Shown here: positions 9,036 through 18,711 of the stretch, one piece after another
Position numbering within the stretch: the first letter of the stretch is position 1
Layout of the letters: every line of letters starts with the position of its first letter
From: Amphritea atlantica
GTDB lineage: Bacteria; Pseudomonadota; Gammaproteobacteria; Pseudomonadales; Balneatricaceae
Assembly: GCF_018860855.1 (NCBI RefSeq)
Contig: NZ_JAHKQE010000019.1
Location: forward strand, 1-64,000
Reading direction: 5' to 3'
DNA: 64,000 nucleotides
Position numbers and translations under genes: made by a program
Notes under the pieces: generated by a model
Told to the model about the DNA's origin: nothing
Database searches by the model: none
Seen by the model: the letters and a program-made list of their open reading frames with translations, nothing else

Positions 9036-9584
9036 TTAGATATGAGGTGGTGCTTCGTCCGAAGCCCATTCTTCGGTTGGTCCATCCCGTAGACCGCTCC
9101 AAAGATGCAACGCGCTGTAGAATGACATCAGGACAAAACCCAAAAAGATGCCGAGCTTAGGAATAAAAAAAGGCAGTTCCAGTCCGGTAGTACGTTGCCA
9201 ATCTGGGTAAGCACTAATCTCTTCCCACAACATCAGCCAGCCCCAGTAGCAGAGGACGATACCAATAACGATTTCCAAGAACAGCGTACAATTCACAACG
9301 ATCCATTTAGTACGCACATTGTCGATCACCGATAGCAAAAAATCGGCTTTTACATGAGTGTTTTCATAACTACCCATTGCTCCCCCGAGGAAATAAACCC
9401 AGAAGGCGATCATTAACACCCACTCTTCGTAGGCAAACAGATCAGCCTGAAACCAATAACGAAGAATAACGACAAAGAAAAAAACAAATGCCATGATCAA
9501 ACTGGCCGTTGCCAATATATATCCTTGGTAACGGATCATAACATTTACCAGCGAGCCCAATGGGCGAGGTATATTTAGATGCAT
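9036..9584 (-). CDS. dctQ: TRAP transporter small permease (DctQ-type)
   Basis: The 182-residue protein has four predicted membrane segments (for example GYILATASLIMAFVFFFVVI and IVLCYWGWLML). The EEWVLMIAFWVYFLGGAMGS and HVKADFLLSVI stretches are typical of the family. It lies between dctP and dctM, as expected. A 138-base AT-rich gap with a hairpin separates it from dctP, which may set different expression of the binding protein and the membrane parts. Confidence 0.9.
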   Translation of the reverse strand: MHLNIPRPLGSLVNVMIRYQGYILATASLIMAFVFFFVVILRYWFQADLFAYEEWVLMIAFWVYFLGGAMGSYENTHVKADFLLSVIDNVRTKWIVVNCTLFLEIVIGIVLCYWGWLMLWEEISAYPDWQRTTGLELPFFIPKLGIFLGFVLMSFYSALHLWSGLRDGPTEEWASDEAPPHI

Positions 9585-9686
9585 AAAGCTAAACTCTTAT
9601 TGTTGAATATATCGACCACATATTAAAATCATTTAAAAATTCATTTCATATGTATTAATAAGAATATTAAATAATATCGACGCAAT

Positions 9687-9710
9687 ACTCCCCACCATAC
9701 GGAGGGGAGT
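9687..9710 (-). other. Intercistronic hairpin between dctP and dctQ
   Basis: A 7-bp GC-rich stem (ACTCCCC with GGGGAGT) with a 10-base loop, just after the dctP stop. There is no T run after it on the minus strand, so it is more likely an mRNA-stabilising 3' end or weak attenuator than a full terminator. Confidence 0.6.
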
Positions 9711-9722
9711 CAAGAGTCAAAC

Positions 9723-10730
9723 TTAAAGGTCAGCTTTTACTTTTTCTAAGATATCTTTACCTAATCGATCTTCCAGTTTAGGCCAAGTTTTAGCTCGAAT
9801 TTCAGTGGCAATCGCGCTGCGTTCAGCATCCGTCAGCGGTAAGACCTTAACGCCAAACTCTTCAAGCTTTTTCAGGTTAGCCGCATCGTTTTCACGGCTC
9901 CAGTCAACAAAGCCCGCCGCCGCTTTAGCAAATACCTCGGTAATCACTCTACGTTGTTCTTCGTTTAGCTTTTTCTCCCAGGTTTTCTTACTGGCATAAT
10001 AAGCGTAGTTTTCAACAAAGGCGTTGTAAGGAATATAATTTTTAATCGCTTCTTTAAAGGTTGTGTAAGCGGCTTCAGGTGTCGCGCCAATCATACCGTC
10101 AACCACACCCTGTTGAATCGCAGGAAATGCATCACTCCAATCAATAGTGGTAGTGTTATAACCCATATCTTTAGTGGCTAACTTAGCAGACTGAGCACTC
10201 CATACACGGATATTCTGACCTTTAGGGCCGGTTGTTGTGTAGTTATCTGGCATAGAAGAGGACATCACGCCGATAAAGCCTTCTGCTGTCACACCCAACA
10301 GTTTGAGGCCCATCTTATCCATATGCTGATCGAAGATACCGTAGAAATTAGAGCCGGGGCTAAATACCTTCTCCATCTCATCGTAGTTAGACACAAGATA
10401 TGGCAGCGAATTAATCTCCAAAACAGGGTCTTTATGGCTATAAACAAATGAGTGAACAATATCGATACTGCCACGTACCGCTTCACCGAGCAGTTGCTCG
10501 CCAGAGCCAAGCTGACCTGCTGGATAGAGTTTGATTTTCAAATCAACACCCGCCCCCTCCAGGTCGGCTTTGATCTGACGTAATACTTGCGATGCATATT
10601 GATCGGGGGCGTGCTGACTGGCAATACGCAAGGTGGTAGCAGAGGCAATAGGTGTCGCCAATACAGCGCCCAATACCAGGGTGGAGGCGATAACAGATTT
10701 TAAACTATAGCGACTATCGATATTTTTCAT
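9723..10730 (-). CDS. dctP: TRAP transporter periplasmic binding protein (DctP-type)
   Basis: The 335-residue protein has a Sec signal peptide (hydrophobic VIASTLVLGAVLATPIASA, cleavage after ASA) and a DctP fold: TLRIASQHAPDQYASQVL, YPAGQLGSGEQLLGEAVRGS and GAT-x-E-A-A-Y-T. The residue usually contacting a carboxylate is in the IRVWSAQSAKL block, where the normal R is kept. It is first in dctPQM. The long divergent upstream region holds TGTAAA repeats like those ahead of the Tor-like response regulator. The substrate is unknown; a carboxylate is likely from the family. Confidence 0.9.
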   Translation of the reverse strand: MKNIDSRYSLKSVIASTLVLGAVLATPIASATTLRIASQHAPDQYASQVLRQIKADLEGAGVDLKIKLYPAGQLGSGEQLLGEAVRGSIDIVHSFVYSHKDPVLEINSLPYLVSNYDEMEKVFSPGSNFYGIFDQHMDKMGLKLLGVTAEGFIGVMSSSMPDNYTTTGPKGQNIRVWSAQSAKLATKDMGYNTTTIDWSDAFPAIQQGVVDGMIGATPEAAYTTFKEAIKNYIPYNAFVENYAYYASKKTWEKKLNEEQRRVITEVFAKAAAGFVDWSRENDAANLKKLEEFGVKVLPLTDAERSAIATEIRAKTWPKLEDRLGKDILEKVKADL

Positions 10731-11156
10731 TGTGGTCTCCGCGTTTTTATAAGCAGGTTATTTTTATGTATTGATTAACATAGACATCAAAACAGCCATC
10801 AACGTATTGTCGGCCTTAAATCAGTCTTTTAAAAACGAACACCTATTTTATACAGGGATAAAACTCAGTTAAAAAGCCCCTAAAAAATCACGCAAAAACG
10901 CATAAACTTTATTCATAAAAACAAATGTAAACCAAAACAAACAAAACCGTTCCCAGACGACCTAAACGCCTAAATCAACCCGACAACGATCATATAAATA
11001 TTACAAACAACAACAATATTTACATCATGAAACTTTAAAATAAATATTCATTAACATCTATTTACAATCTTTTACACTATTTAAAAAAACGCATCACCTA
11101 ATTATCACCGCGAGGATAAAACTGATATAACACAGACATAATAAAAGAGTTAAGCC
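10731..11156. other. Divergent promoter region between dctP and a GlxA-family regulator
   Basis: A 426-base AT-rich stretch with no convincing gene. It contains several TGTAAA or TTTACA hexamers (10926, 11019, 11061, 11071). The pair at 11061-11077 is listed separately. Confidence 0.5.
11060..11077 (-). promoter_or_regulatory. TGTAAA direct-repeat pair matching the Tor-like operon upstream site
   Basis: On the minus strand this reads TGTAAAAGATTGTAAAT, two TGTAAA hexamers 10 bases apart. It matches the site at 3606-3622 (TGTAAAACTTTGTAAAC) at 14 of 17 positions. It is oriented toward dctP but lies about 330 bases from its start and about 80 bases from the divergent regulator gene. AT-rich sequence makes chance matches possible. 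Confidence 0.4.
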
Positions 11157-12248
11157 ATGACCATCATAAAAGACAAACGACATTTTAGTGCACTGATGCG
11201 TGATACGAACAGTGCTTTTCTGCCATCATACAGACAGGACGAAGCCACCGTAGAAGTTGGTTTCGTGCTTCAACAGCACTTCTCCCTCGCCAGCTTTACC
11301 GCCTCGGTCGATACACTGGTCACCGCTAACCTCGTCTGTACGACACCGTTATTTCACTATCAAACCTATGCTGCTGAAACCTCTCCGGTGTTGAGTGACC
11401 TTGGTATCGAGATAGCCGCTCAGGGGTCGCTCAGCACCCTGATGAACCAGCCACTACCCGACCTGTTGATTATCTGCGGTGGCTACCGTTGCTCAACCCA
11501 ACCGAATGCCACCCTTACCCGCCTACTTAAGTTAGCCGATAGCCAAGACCGATTGATTGGCGGCCTTTGGAATGGCGCGATTGCGTTGGCTCATGCCGGA
11601 TTATTAGATCAGTTAAGCTGTGCTTTACACCCAGATAATCATGCCTATATGCGTGAACAGTTTCCGAAAGTGAGGGTCAGGGAACAGGTAAGCATCATCG
11701 AAGGAAAACGCCTTAGCAGTGCTGGACCGATGAGTGCAATGGGGATGATGTTACAGTTGATCAGCCAACTGCGGGGCAAGGATATCACCCGCGCAATTCG
11801 CGAGATTATTAGTTGTGATCAGCTTTCAGAAAGTAGCCATGTGCGAATTAATCAGCCAGGGGACAACCCCTGTTTACCGCAAAACTTACGCGATATTATG
11901 GCGTTAATGGCGACTAATATTGAAGAACCGCTTAGCGTTGAAGAGTTAGCCGTTTGTACCGGTATCTCGCGCCGCCAAATCGAGCGTTTATTCCAGAACC
12001 ACCTAGAGACTTCGCCGGGACGTTACTATTTAGAGTTGCGCATTACCCATGCTCGTCGCTTACTCTTACAGAGTAATGAATCGATCACCAATATTGCGCT
12101 GGCCAGTGGTTTTGTCAGTACCAGCCATTTCAGTAATTGTTACAAAGACTATTTCGGCGTCTCCCCGAGTCATGCACGGGAGCAAGCCAAACGTACTCAT
12201 GGCGAAACCACCATGATGCCAAAGGCCGCCGCTAACCTAGGTGATTGA
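11157..12248 (+). CDS. GlxA/AraC-family regulator lacking the DJ-1 cysteine
   Basis: The 363-residue protein has an N-terminal DJ-1/PfpI-like domain (about residues 30-210) and a C-terminal AraC DNA-binding domain (VEELAVCTGISRRQIERLFQ, TNIALASGFVSTSHFSNCYK). The normal cysteine elbow is replaced by GLWNGAIALAHAGLL, so it is a ligand sensor and not an enzyme. It is clearly paralogous to the protein at 40234-41280, sharing DNHAYMREQFP and RRLLLQSNESIT blocks. It is divergent from the TRAP operon and is a candidate regulator of it. By family (GbdR, SouR, CdhR, ArgR) the ligand may be a methylated amine or amino acid; which one cannot be told. Confidence 0.85.
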   Translation: MTIIKDKRHFSALMRDTNSAFLPSYRQDEATVEVGFVLQQHFSLASFTASVDTLVTANLVCTTPLFHYQTYAAETSPVLSDLGIEIAAQGSLSTLMNQPLPDLLIICGGYRCSTQPNATLTRLLKLADSQDRLIGGLWNGAIALAHAGLLDQLSCALHPDNHAYMREQFPKVRVREQVSIIEGKRLSSAGPMSAMGMMLQLISQLRGKDITRAIREIISCDQLSESSHVRINQPGDNPCLPQNLRDIMALMATNIEEPLSVEELAVCTGISRRQIERLFQNHLETSPGRYYLELRITHARRLLLQSNESITNIALASGFVSTSHFSNCYKDYFGVSPSHAREQAKRTHGETTMMPKAAANLGD

Positions 12249-12270
12249 AATCGATTAGAGCGTATCAACT

Positions 12271-12309
12271 AAAACGCCCCTAAGACGGAGAATGTTTTAG
12301 GGGCGTTTT
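12271..12309. terminator. Bidirectional rho-independent terminator
   Basis: A 13-bp stem (AAAACGCCCCTAA with TTAGGGGCGTTTT) around a 13-base loop, with T or A tracts at both ends. It lies between the convergent regulator gene and sdaA. Confidence 0.9.
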
Positions 12310-12341
12310 AAGAGAGGGTATTAAACAATACTCAGGCTGGG

Positions 12342-13721
12342 TTAACACTCAATCGCGTTAACCGCCAAGCCACCACGGGATGTCTCTTTGTATTTGTCCT
12401 GCATATCCATGCCGGTATCACGCATGGTTCTAATCACCTTATCTAGGGAGATAAAGTGCTTACCATCTCCGCGCAGCGCCATCTGAGCAGCATTGATCGA
12501 CTTCATCGCACCAATCGCGTTACGTTCAATGCAAGGCACTTGCACTAAACCGCCCACAGGATCGCAGGTCAGCCCTAGGTTATGTTCAAGACCAATCTCG
12601 GCGGCATTTTCAACCTGTTCGGGTGTGCCTCCGAGTACCTCACATAACCCCGCCGCAGCCATTGCACAAGCAGAACCCACCTCACCCTGACAACCCACTT
12701 CGGCACCCGAGATTGAGGCATTTTTCTTACACAGAGCACCAATAGCCGCCGCCGCTAACATGAAATCCACCACATTCTCTTCGGTCGAGTTTTGGGTAAA
12801 TTCAGTGTAATACATCAATACCGCAGGCAGAATGCCCGCGGCTCCGTTGGTCGGTGCAGTAACCATACGACCACCAGCAGCATTCTCTTCATTCACCGCT
12901 AGCGCATACAGGTTAATCCAATCCATCGCACCCAATGTAGATGAAATAATATTGGGTTTAGTCGAGCGGATCAGTGATTTATGCAGACTCATCGCCCGAC
13001 GCTTAACATTTAAGCCACCCGGCAGGATCCCCTCATTATGCAGGCCGTTGGCGATACAGTCTTTCATTGCGGCCCAGATATCCATCAAGCCATCACGGAT
13101 CTCCCGCTCCGTACGCCAAACCTTTTCATTTTCCATCATCAACTGACTGACCGAGAAATTATTCTCTTCACAAAGCTTTAGCAGCTCTACCGCATTATTA
13201 AACTCATAGGGGAGATCGAACTGGGGAACAAGATGAGCATCCGCAGTCGCTTCGCTTTCATCAATGACGAACCCGCCACCGATCGAATAATAAACATTGT
13301 CATACAGTAGTTGATCGTCGGCACCAAAGGCGCTTAAACGCATCGCATTCGGGTGATAAGACAGGTTTTCTTCTAACAGATTCATATCTCGCTGCCAGAT
13401 AAACTCGACAGGATATTGTCCTAGTAGCTGCAGTGTATTGCTCTCTTTCAGAGTAGCCACGGCGGGTAGAATCATCTCAGGATTGATAGTCGCTGGACGC
13501 TCGCCCATCAAACCGACAATCACCGAATTATCCGTGCCATGCCCAATCCCCGTGGCACTCAGCGAGCCATACAGATCAACCCGAATTTGGGTGACCGCTG
13601 GCGCTAGATTCTGTTGTGCGAGATGTTCAGCAAAATTAGCCGCGGCCACCATAGGACCGACGGTATGGGAACTGGACGGACCAACGCCTATTTTAAAAAG
13701 ATCAAAAACAGAGATAGACAT
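12342..13721 (-). CDS. sdaA: L-serine ammonia-lyase, iron-sulfur type
   Basis: L-serine is deaminated to pyruvate and ammonia by this 459-residue single-chain enzyme. The N-terminal beta domain begins MSISVFDLFKIGVGPSSSHT, and the alpha domain carries the cluster cysteines (GALCKKNASISGAEVGCQGEVG) and TAPTNGAAGILPAVL. The upstream in-frame start at 13739 is rejected because a GGAG ribosome site lies just before the ATG at 13721 and the family begins there. In this locus it takes serine made by GlyA from betaine-derived glycine into central metabolism. In Pseudomonas a serine dehydratase gene is also next to gbdR. It is probably transcribed alone. Confidence 0.95.
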   Translation of the reverse strand: MSISVFDLFKIGVGPSSSHTVGPMVAAANFAEHLAQQNLAPAVTQIRVDLYGSLSATGIGHGTDNSVIVGLMGERPATINPEMILPAVATLKESNTLQLLGQYPVEFIWQRDMNLLEENLSYHPNAMRLSAFGADDQLLYDNVYYSIGGGFVIDESEATADAHLVPQFDLPYEFNNAVELLKLCEENNFSVSQLMMENEKVWRTEREIRDGLMDIWAAMKDCIANGLHNEGILPGGLNVKRRAMSLHKSLIRSTKPNIISSTLGAMDWINLYALAVNEENAAGGRMVTAPTNGAAGILPAVLMYYTEFTQNSTEENVVDFMLAAAAIGALCKKNASISGAEVGCQGEVGSACAMAAAGLCEVLGGTPEQVENAAEIGLEHNLGLTCDPVGGLVQVPCIERNAIGAMKSINAAQMALRGDGKHFISLDKVIRTMRDTGMDMQDKYKETSRGGLAVNAIEC

Positions 13722-14001
13722 AGAGGCTCCACCGCGCATTCTGTGCGCTGTATTTATACTAAAAAGAAACCATTATGGGCTGATATCAGTCTAGCTGTAT
13801 GCCAGTTTACGACCTGAAGTTTTCCTACAGCGATTGATCTCTATTCAGCTAAGCAGCAATAGTCAATAAAAGGGGAAACGGAGGTTTGTCAGGATGAGCC
13901 ACACACTACATACCTCTCTGGAAGAAGTAATCCCGACGAACCTCAAAAAGACACATTTTCCAAGGCTGAAAAATGCTTAAAAACGATAGGCAGACAAACG
14001 A

Positions 14002-14874
14002 TTAGCTAGAAAAAACCACCGTACGACCGCCATTAAGAAACACACGTTTTTCTATGTGATAACGGATAGCGTTAAACAGTGTTACCCGCTCAACATCCTG
14101 ACCTTTAGAGATCAAATCTTCCGCATAAAGCGCATGATCAACGGTCTGAATCCCCTGAGTAATAATCGGACCTTCATCGAGATCATTATTCACATAGTGA
14201 GCCGTTGCGCCGACCATTTTCACACCCTTTTCCCAAGCCTGATGATAGGGTCTTGCCCCTTTAAAGCCTGGTAGTAGTGAGTGATGAATATTGATCGCTT
14301 TACCGTTGAGTTTGTCGCACATCCAGGGCGAGAGCACCTGCATATAACGGGCTAATACGGTCAACTCAATATCATACTGTTCGAGCAGTTTAATAATCTC
14401 AGCTTCTTGCTCCGGCTTAGTCTCCGGCGTAATCGGCAGATGGTAATACGGAATATCATGCCACTGCGCCAGCGATTCAAGATCCGGATGGTTAGAGATA
14501 ATCACCGGCACTTCGATGTTCAACTGACCGGTGCGATAACGGTACAGGAGATCATTTAAGCAGTGATCATATTTGGAAACCAAAATCGCTACCCGTGGGC
14601 GGTGATCTGGTCGTGTTAGCGCCCACTCCATGCCGAACTCAGCGGCTCGTGGGGCAAACTCAGCATCGAATTTCGCCTCAGTAAAATCATCACCGATGGG
14701 TTGAAACTCAATGCGGATAAAGAATTGTTTAGAAATTCGGTCATCAAATGAGTGGATCTCATCGACATAATTGCCTGATTCAGCCATGAAACGAGTGACC
14801 ACATCAACGGTGCCCAACATGCTTGGGCAGTGTGCGGTAAAGATCCAAGGCTTTGATTTTGTTATTGTTGTCAT
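14002..14874 (-). CDS. purU: Formyltetrahydrofolate deformylase
   Basis: The 290-residue protein has an N-terminal ACT domain (TAHCPSMLGTVDVVTRFMAE) and a C-terminal formyltransferase-like catalytic domain with NHPD, INIHHSLLPGFKGARPYHQA and a GATAHYVNNDLDEGPII block holding the catalytic histidine and aspartate. It hydrolyses 10-formyl-THF to formate and THF. Next to sarcosine oxidase it would recycle the THF loaded by N-methyl oxidation, as in the Pseudomonas sox cluster. A terminator at 14965-14992 separates it from soxG, so it may have its own promoter. Confidence 0.95.
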   Translation of the reverse strand: MTTITKSKPWIFTAHCPSMLGTVDVVTRFMAESGNYVDEIHSFDDRISKQFFIRIEFQPIGDDFTEAKFDAEFAPRAAEFGMEWALTRPDHRPRVAILVSKYDHCLNDLLYRYRTGQLNIEVPVIISNHPDLESLAQWHDIPYYHLPITPETKPEQEAEIIKLLEQYDIELTVLARYMQVLSPWMCDKLNGKAINIHHSLLPGFKGARPYHQAWEKGVKMVGATAHYVNNDLDEGPIITQGIQTVDHALYAEDLISKGQDVERVTLFNAIRYHIEKRVFLNGGRTVVFSS

Positions 14875-14964
14875 AAGAAAACTCCTAATCTGTTGTAAAA
14901 CCCGAAAGATACATTTTCCGTGTTTAGGGCAATATTAAACACCCTATCAACCGAGTTAACAGAT

Positions 14965-14992
14965 AAAGCCAGCCCCTCTCAGGACTGGCTTT
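14965..14992. terminator. Terminator after soxG
   Basis: An 8-bp stem (AAAGCCAG with CTGGCTTT) and a 12-base loop directly after the soxG stop on the minus strand. The T tract is short on that strand, so some read-through into purU is possible. Confidence 0.75.
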
Positions 14993-15016
14993 TATTCGAT
15001 TAAAACTAGCCTAACG

Positions 15017-15688
15017 TTAGGCTTCGACCACTAGACCAAACTCAAGGCTAGCATCTTGCAGCCAAAGCCAGAGATAGTCTGAAAACGAGCGCCGAATCAC
15101 CAGTTCAAAACGTTGCTCACCGGTACGACGAATAGTCGCCGTGCTCTTAGCAAACAAAGTGGATACCACTTTGCCCACAGGGAACGATTTTGAATGCAGG
15201 TCAACTGGGGTGGCTTTCTTCAACAGATCCACCACATTCTCACCAGACAGCTCTAACACCGTTGAACCACCACTGCTGTTAACCAGCGAATAGTGACCGG
15301 GCATCTCATCACGGAACTTGGTTTCAATGTCGAAGGTTTCCAACCCTGGCACCAGAATCAACCACTCATCCGGTGACATCCAACGAATCGAGTAATTACC
15401 GTTCTCGGTAGAGGTCAATGGCTGCAGCGGTAACGCTACCCCCAACACACGTTCCACAGCGGCTAATTGCTCTGCATTTTCTGCATTACAGCGCAGTGTC
15501 AGATGACCCAACAACTTTTGCTCACGCAGGTGGATACCCCCAGTTTTAGGTCCCTGCTTCGCAAGGCTGGCTAAATCCGCATGGTGCAGTGGCGACTGAC
15601 CCTCGATTTCAGGGCCCGGCACCTGATTCATCACCGCGGCTTTGGTGGCTGCACTCTCTGCAGCCGTCATGTTATTTAGATCAGACAT
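15017..15688 (-). CDS. soxG: Sarcosine oxidase gamma subunit
   Basis: A 223-residue subunit of heterotetrameric sarcosine oxidase. Family features are the NYSIRWMSPDEWLILVPG and YSLVNSSGGSTVLELSG blocks, related to the GcvT fold. The chosen ATG at 15688 has a strong ribosome site (AGGGGAG) and overlaps the end of soxA by 8 bases, showing translational coupling; the longer in-frame start at 15742 lies well inside soxA. It is the last gene of soxBDAG. The subunit has a structural and folate-related role and is not expected to carry a cofactor alone. Confidence 0.95.
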   Translation of the reverse strand: MSDLNNMTAAESAATKAAVMNQVPGPEIEGQSPLHHADLASLAKQGPKTGGIHLREQKLLGHLTLRCNAENAEQLAAVERVLGVALPLQPLTSTENGNYSIRWMSPDEWLILVPGLETFDIETKFRDEMPGHYSLVNSSGGSTVLELSGENVVDLLKKATPVDLHSKSFPVGKVVSTLFAKSTATIRRTGEQRFELVIRRSFSDYLWLWLQDASLEFGLVVEA

Positions 15689-18600
15689 TTTGACGCTCCC
15701 CTTTCGGATCAAAGAAGATCGGGCTGCAAATTTCAGCTTCAATCACCGTGCCATCGGCCATTGGGTAATAGACCGTTTCACCCATTTTATCGAGACCGCC
15801 TTTAATAAAGCCCATCGCAATCGAGTGGCCTAGCGTTTCACTCCAATAACTGGAACTGATATGCCCTTGGATTTCCAGCGGCTTAGGACCTTTAGGATCC
15901 AATACCGCGGCTGAGCCTTCCGGAATCACCTGCTTAGGATCTTTAGTTTTCAGACCGACCAACTGTTTCCGATTAGCACGGGTACAATCCGAACGATTCA
16001 TACCACGCTTACCAATATAGCTGAACGGCTTCTGGTTAGAGACACACCAGCCCATGCCAAGGTCATACGGATGAACCGAACCATCGGTATCCTGACCGGC
16101 AATGATAAAGCCTTTCTCGGCACGCAGGATGTGCATGGTTTCTGTACCGTAAGGCGTCAGGCCATATTTAGCCCCGGCTTCGATCAGTTGCTCCCACACA
16201 GCCATGCCGTAGTTCGCCTGCACGTTGATCTCAAACGACAGCTCACCGGTAAAGGAGATACGGAATACACGCGCCGGAACACCCGCCACAGTAATCTGTT
16301 TCCAGTCCATATAACGGAAGTTGTCATTACTCACATCAAAGTCAGTCAGCTCTTCCAACAACTTACGGCTGTTAGGGCCGGTGATTGTCGCGGTAGACCA
16401 GTGATCGGTGACCGTATTAAAGTAAACTTCCAGCTCTGGCCATTCAGTTTGATGGTAAATTTCCAACCATTCATACACATGTGCCGCACCGCCAGTGGTG
16501 GTAGTCATGACGAAATGGTTCTCACCTAAACAGGCGGTAACACCATCATCAAAGACCATGCCGTCTTCGCCACACATCAGACCATAACGACATTTACCGA
16601 TAGCTAGCTTAGCCCAAGCATTCGAGTAAACACGGCCTAGGAATTCACGCGCATCTTTACCCTGAATATCGATCTTACCGAGGGTTGAAGCATCCAAAAT
16701 ACCCACAGAGTTACGCACGGCCATGCACTCACGATTAAGTGACTGCTGCATGCTTTCACCCTTCTGCGGGTAGTACCACGGACGTTTCCATTGACCCACA
16801 TCCTCAAACATGGCGCCTTGCTCAACGTGCCACTTGTGCATCGCGGTGTAACGTTCGGGTTCAAACAGCGCACCACAGTTACGGCCAATCACCGCACCGA
16901 AGGCAATCGGCGTATAGTTTGGACGGAAAACGGTGGTGCCGGTTTCAGGAATCGATTTATTCAGCGCTTTAGCCGCAACCGCCATACCGTTGATGTTACC
17001 CAGCTTACCTTGATCGGTACCAAAACCCATCGCGGTATAACGTTTTACATGCTCGATCGCTTCAAAGCCTTCACGGCAAGCGATTTCAATACCCGCCGCC
17101 GTCACATCGGTTTGATAATCGACAAACTGCTTAGGTGCTTGAGAGGTCGGTTTTATATGAGGTATGTGGAACAAGCTCATCGGCGCAGCGACTTTCAAGG
17201 TTTTCACATCAGGTAGAACCACATCAGCAGCCGCTAGGCCTACTTCAGCCAACGCTTTCTGACCGGCATCTAAACCTTCTTGTAATGCCGTGGCTGTTTC
17301 ATACTGACCATTAATACCACCCGCAGTGAGTTGTTTCTGCACGGTTGGTCCCGGCAGGAAACCGACGACGGAGTCACTCCAAACTGGACGACTACCGGTA
17401 TGGCAAGACAGGTGAATGACTGGGCTCCAACCGCCAGAAGTAGCGACTGTATCGGCTTTCAGCTTAGTCACGGAACCGATGACTTTAGTACCGCTCGAGC
17501 TCAATCCGGCTACTGACACGCTAGTAACACGTTTAGTCCCCTGCACTTCAATCACTGCAGAGCCCGAAATAATATTGAGACCACGCTGACGCGCCGCTTC
17601 AGTACGATCACCGACCGCCGCTTCACGGGTATCGACAATGGCGACAACTTTACGCCCAGCATCGGCCCAATCTAACGCCGCTTGATAGCCGTAATCATTG
17701 GTCGTCATGACCACTAACTCGTTACCCGGCACTACGCCATAGCGATTGATATAAGCTGATACCGCACCGGTGATCATACAACCAGGCACATCATTATTGG
17801 CATAAACCAAAGGACGTTCATGGGCGCCGGTTGCCAATACAACCCATTTAGCCCGTACCCGGTGAATCCGCTGACGAACCGTATTAACAGGCGCGATATC
17901 CGCTAGATGATCGGTACGACGCTCATGGATGGTGAGGAAGTTATGATCGTGATAACCGTTTACCGTTGAGCGTGGCAACAGCATAACATCATCGAAAGTG
18001 CTGAGTTCTTCAACCACAGCACGAACCCACTCAGCGGCAGGCTTACCGTCAAGCTGTTCGGTGCTGTTTAGCAGACTACCACCAAACTCATTCTGCTCAT
18101 CAGCAATAATGACCCGGGCACCACCACGAGCGGCGGTCAATGCAGCCGCCAAACCGGCAGGTCCAGCACCCACAATCATCACATCGCAGTGCTGATTGAC
18201 CGCATCATAGGTATCAGGATCTCTTTCCCGAGGAGCACGGCCAATACCGGCCGCCTTACGAATCATAGACTCGTAGGTATCCCACAGGGATTCGGGGAAC
18301 ATAAAGGTTTTGTAATAGAAACCCGGTGGCATCATATTGCCACCGACTTTACCGATCATACCCATCACATCGGTATCAACACTCGGCCAGCCATTGGTGG
18401 AAGCCGATACTAAGCCATCAAACAGCTCTTGCTGTGTGGCCCGTACGTTAGGTACTTGTGTCGCTTCAGTCGCACCCAGTTGCAGTACCGCATTCGGCTC
18501 TTCTGCACCACAGGCAACGATACCGCGAGGACGGCTATATTTAAAACTACGGGCAACCACATCGATGCCGTTTGCCAGCATCGCTGATGCCAGCGTATCA

Positions 18601-18698
18601 CCCTTAAAGCCTTTATACTGTTTACCGTTATAGGTAAATGTCAGCGGAGTGGAACGGTCAATTCGACCTCCGCTAGTGAGGCGGTTCTGCTGTGTCAT
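15681..18698 (-). CDS. soxA: Sarcosine oxidase alpha subunit
   Basis: The 1005-residue subunit has an N-terminal ferredoxin-like domain (TLASAMLANGIDVVARSFKY), a dinucleotide-binding domain (MIVGAGPAGLAAALTAARGG) that holds NAD, and a C-terminal half (from about residue 600) homologous to the glycine-cleavage T protein (ITGPNSRKLLEELTDFD, SFTGELSFEINV, HILRAEKGFIIAGQDTDG). The latter binds THF and transfers the methylene group. Together with SoxB, SoxD and SoxG it turns sarcosine into glycine, methylene-THF and hydrogen peroxide in the cytoplasm. Full length. It is 13 bases after soxD and overlaps soxG. Confidence 0.97.
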   Translation of the reverse strand: MTQQNRLTSGGRIDRSTPLTFTYNGKQYKGFKGDTLASAMLANGIDVVARSFKYSRPRGIVACGAEEPNAVLQLGATEATQVPNVRATQQELFDGLVSASTNGWPSVDTDVMGMIGKVGGNMMPPGFYYKTFMFPESLWDTYESMIRKAAGIGRAPRERDPDTYDAVNQHCDVMIVGAGPAGLAAALTAARGGARVIIADEQNEFGGSLLNSTEQLDGKPAAEWVRAVVEELSTFDDVMLLPRSTVNGYHDHNFLTIHERRTDHLADIAPVNTVRQRIHRVRAKWVVLATGAHERPLVYANNDVPGCMITGAVSAYINRYGVVPGNELVVMTTNDYGYQAALDWADAGRKVVAIVDTREAAVGDRTEAARQRGLNIISGSAVIEVQGTKRVTSVSVAGLSSSGTKVIGSVTKLKADTVATSGGWSPVIHLSCHTGSRPVWSDSVVGFLPGPTVQKQLTAGGINGQYETATALQEGLDAGQKALAEVGLAAADVVLPDVKTLKVAAPMSLFHIPHIKPTSQAPKQFVDYQTDVTAAGIEIACREGFEAIEHVKRYTAMGFGTDQGKLGNINGMAVAAKALNKSIPETGTTVFRPNYTPIAFGAVIGRNCGALFEPERYTAMHKWHVEQGAMFEDVGQWKRPWYYPQKGESMQQSLNRECMAVRNSVGILDASTLGKIDIQGKDAREFLGRVYSNAWAKLAIGKCRYGLMCGEDGMVFDDGVTACLGENHFVMTTTTGGAAHVYEWLEIYHQTEWPELEVYFNTVTDHWSTATITGPNSRKLLEELTDFDVSNDNFRYMDWKQITVAGVPARVFRISFTGELSFEINVQANYGMAVWEQLIEAGAKYGLTPYGTETMHILRAEKGFIIAGQDTDGSVHPYDLGMGWCVSNQKPFSYIGKRGMNRSDCTRANRKQLVGLKTKDPKQVIPEGSAAVLDPKGPKPLEIQGHISSSYWSETLGHSIAMGFIKGGLDKMGETVYYPMADGTVIEAEICSPIFFDPKGERQNV

Positions 18699-18711
18699 GA
18701 TTCCGCTCCTG

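Noticed and set aside
16791-17216. Long plus-strand frame inside soxA
   Set aside because: It is antisense to a strongly conserved gene whose motifs are continuous; there is no independent support.
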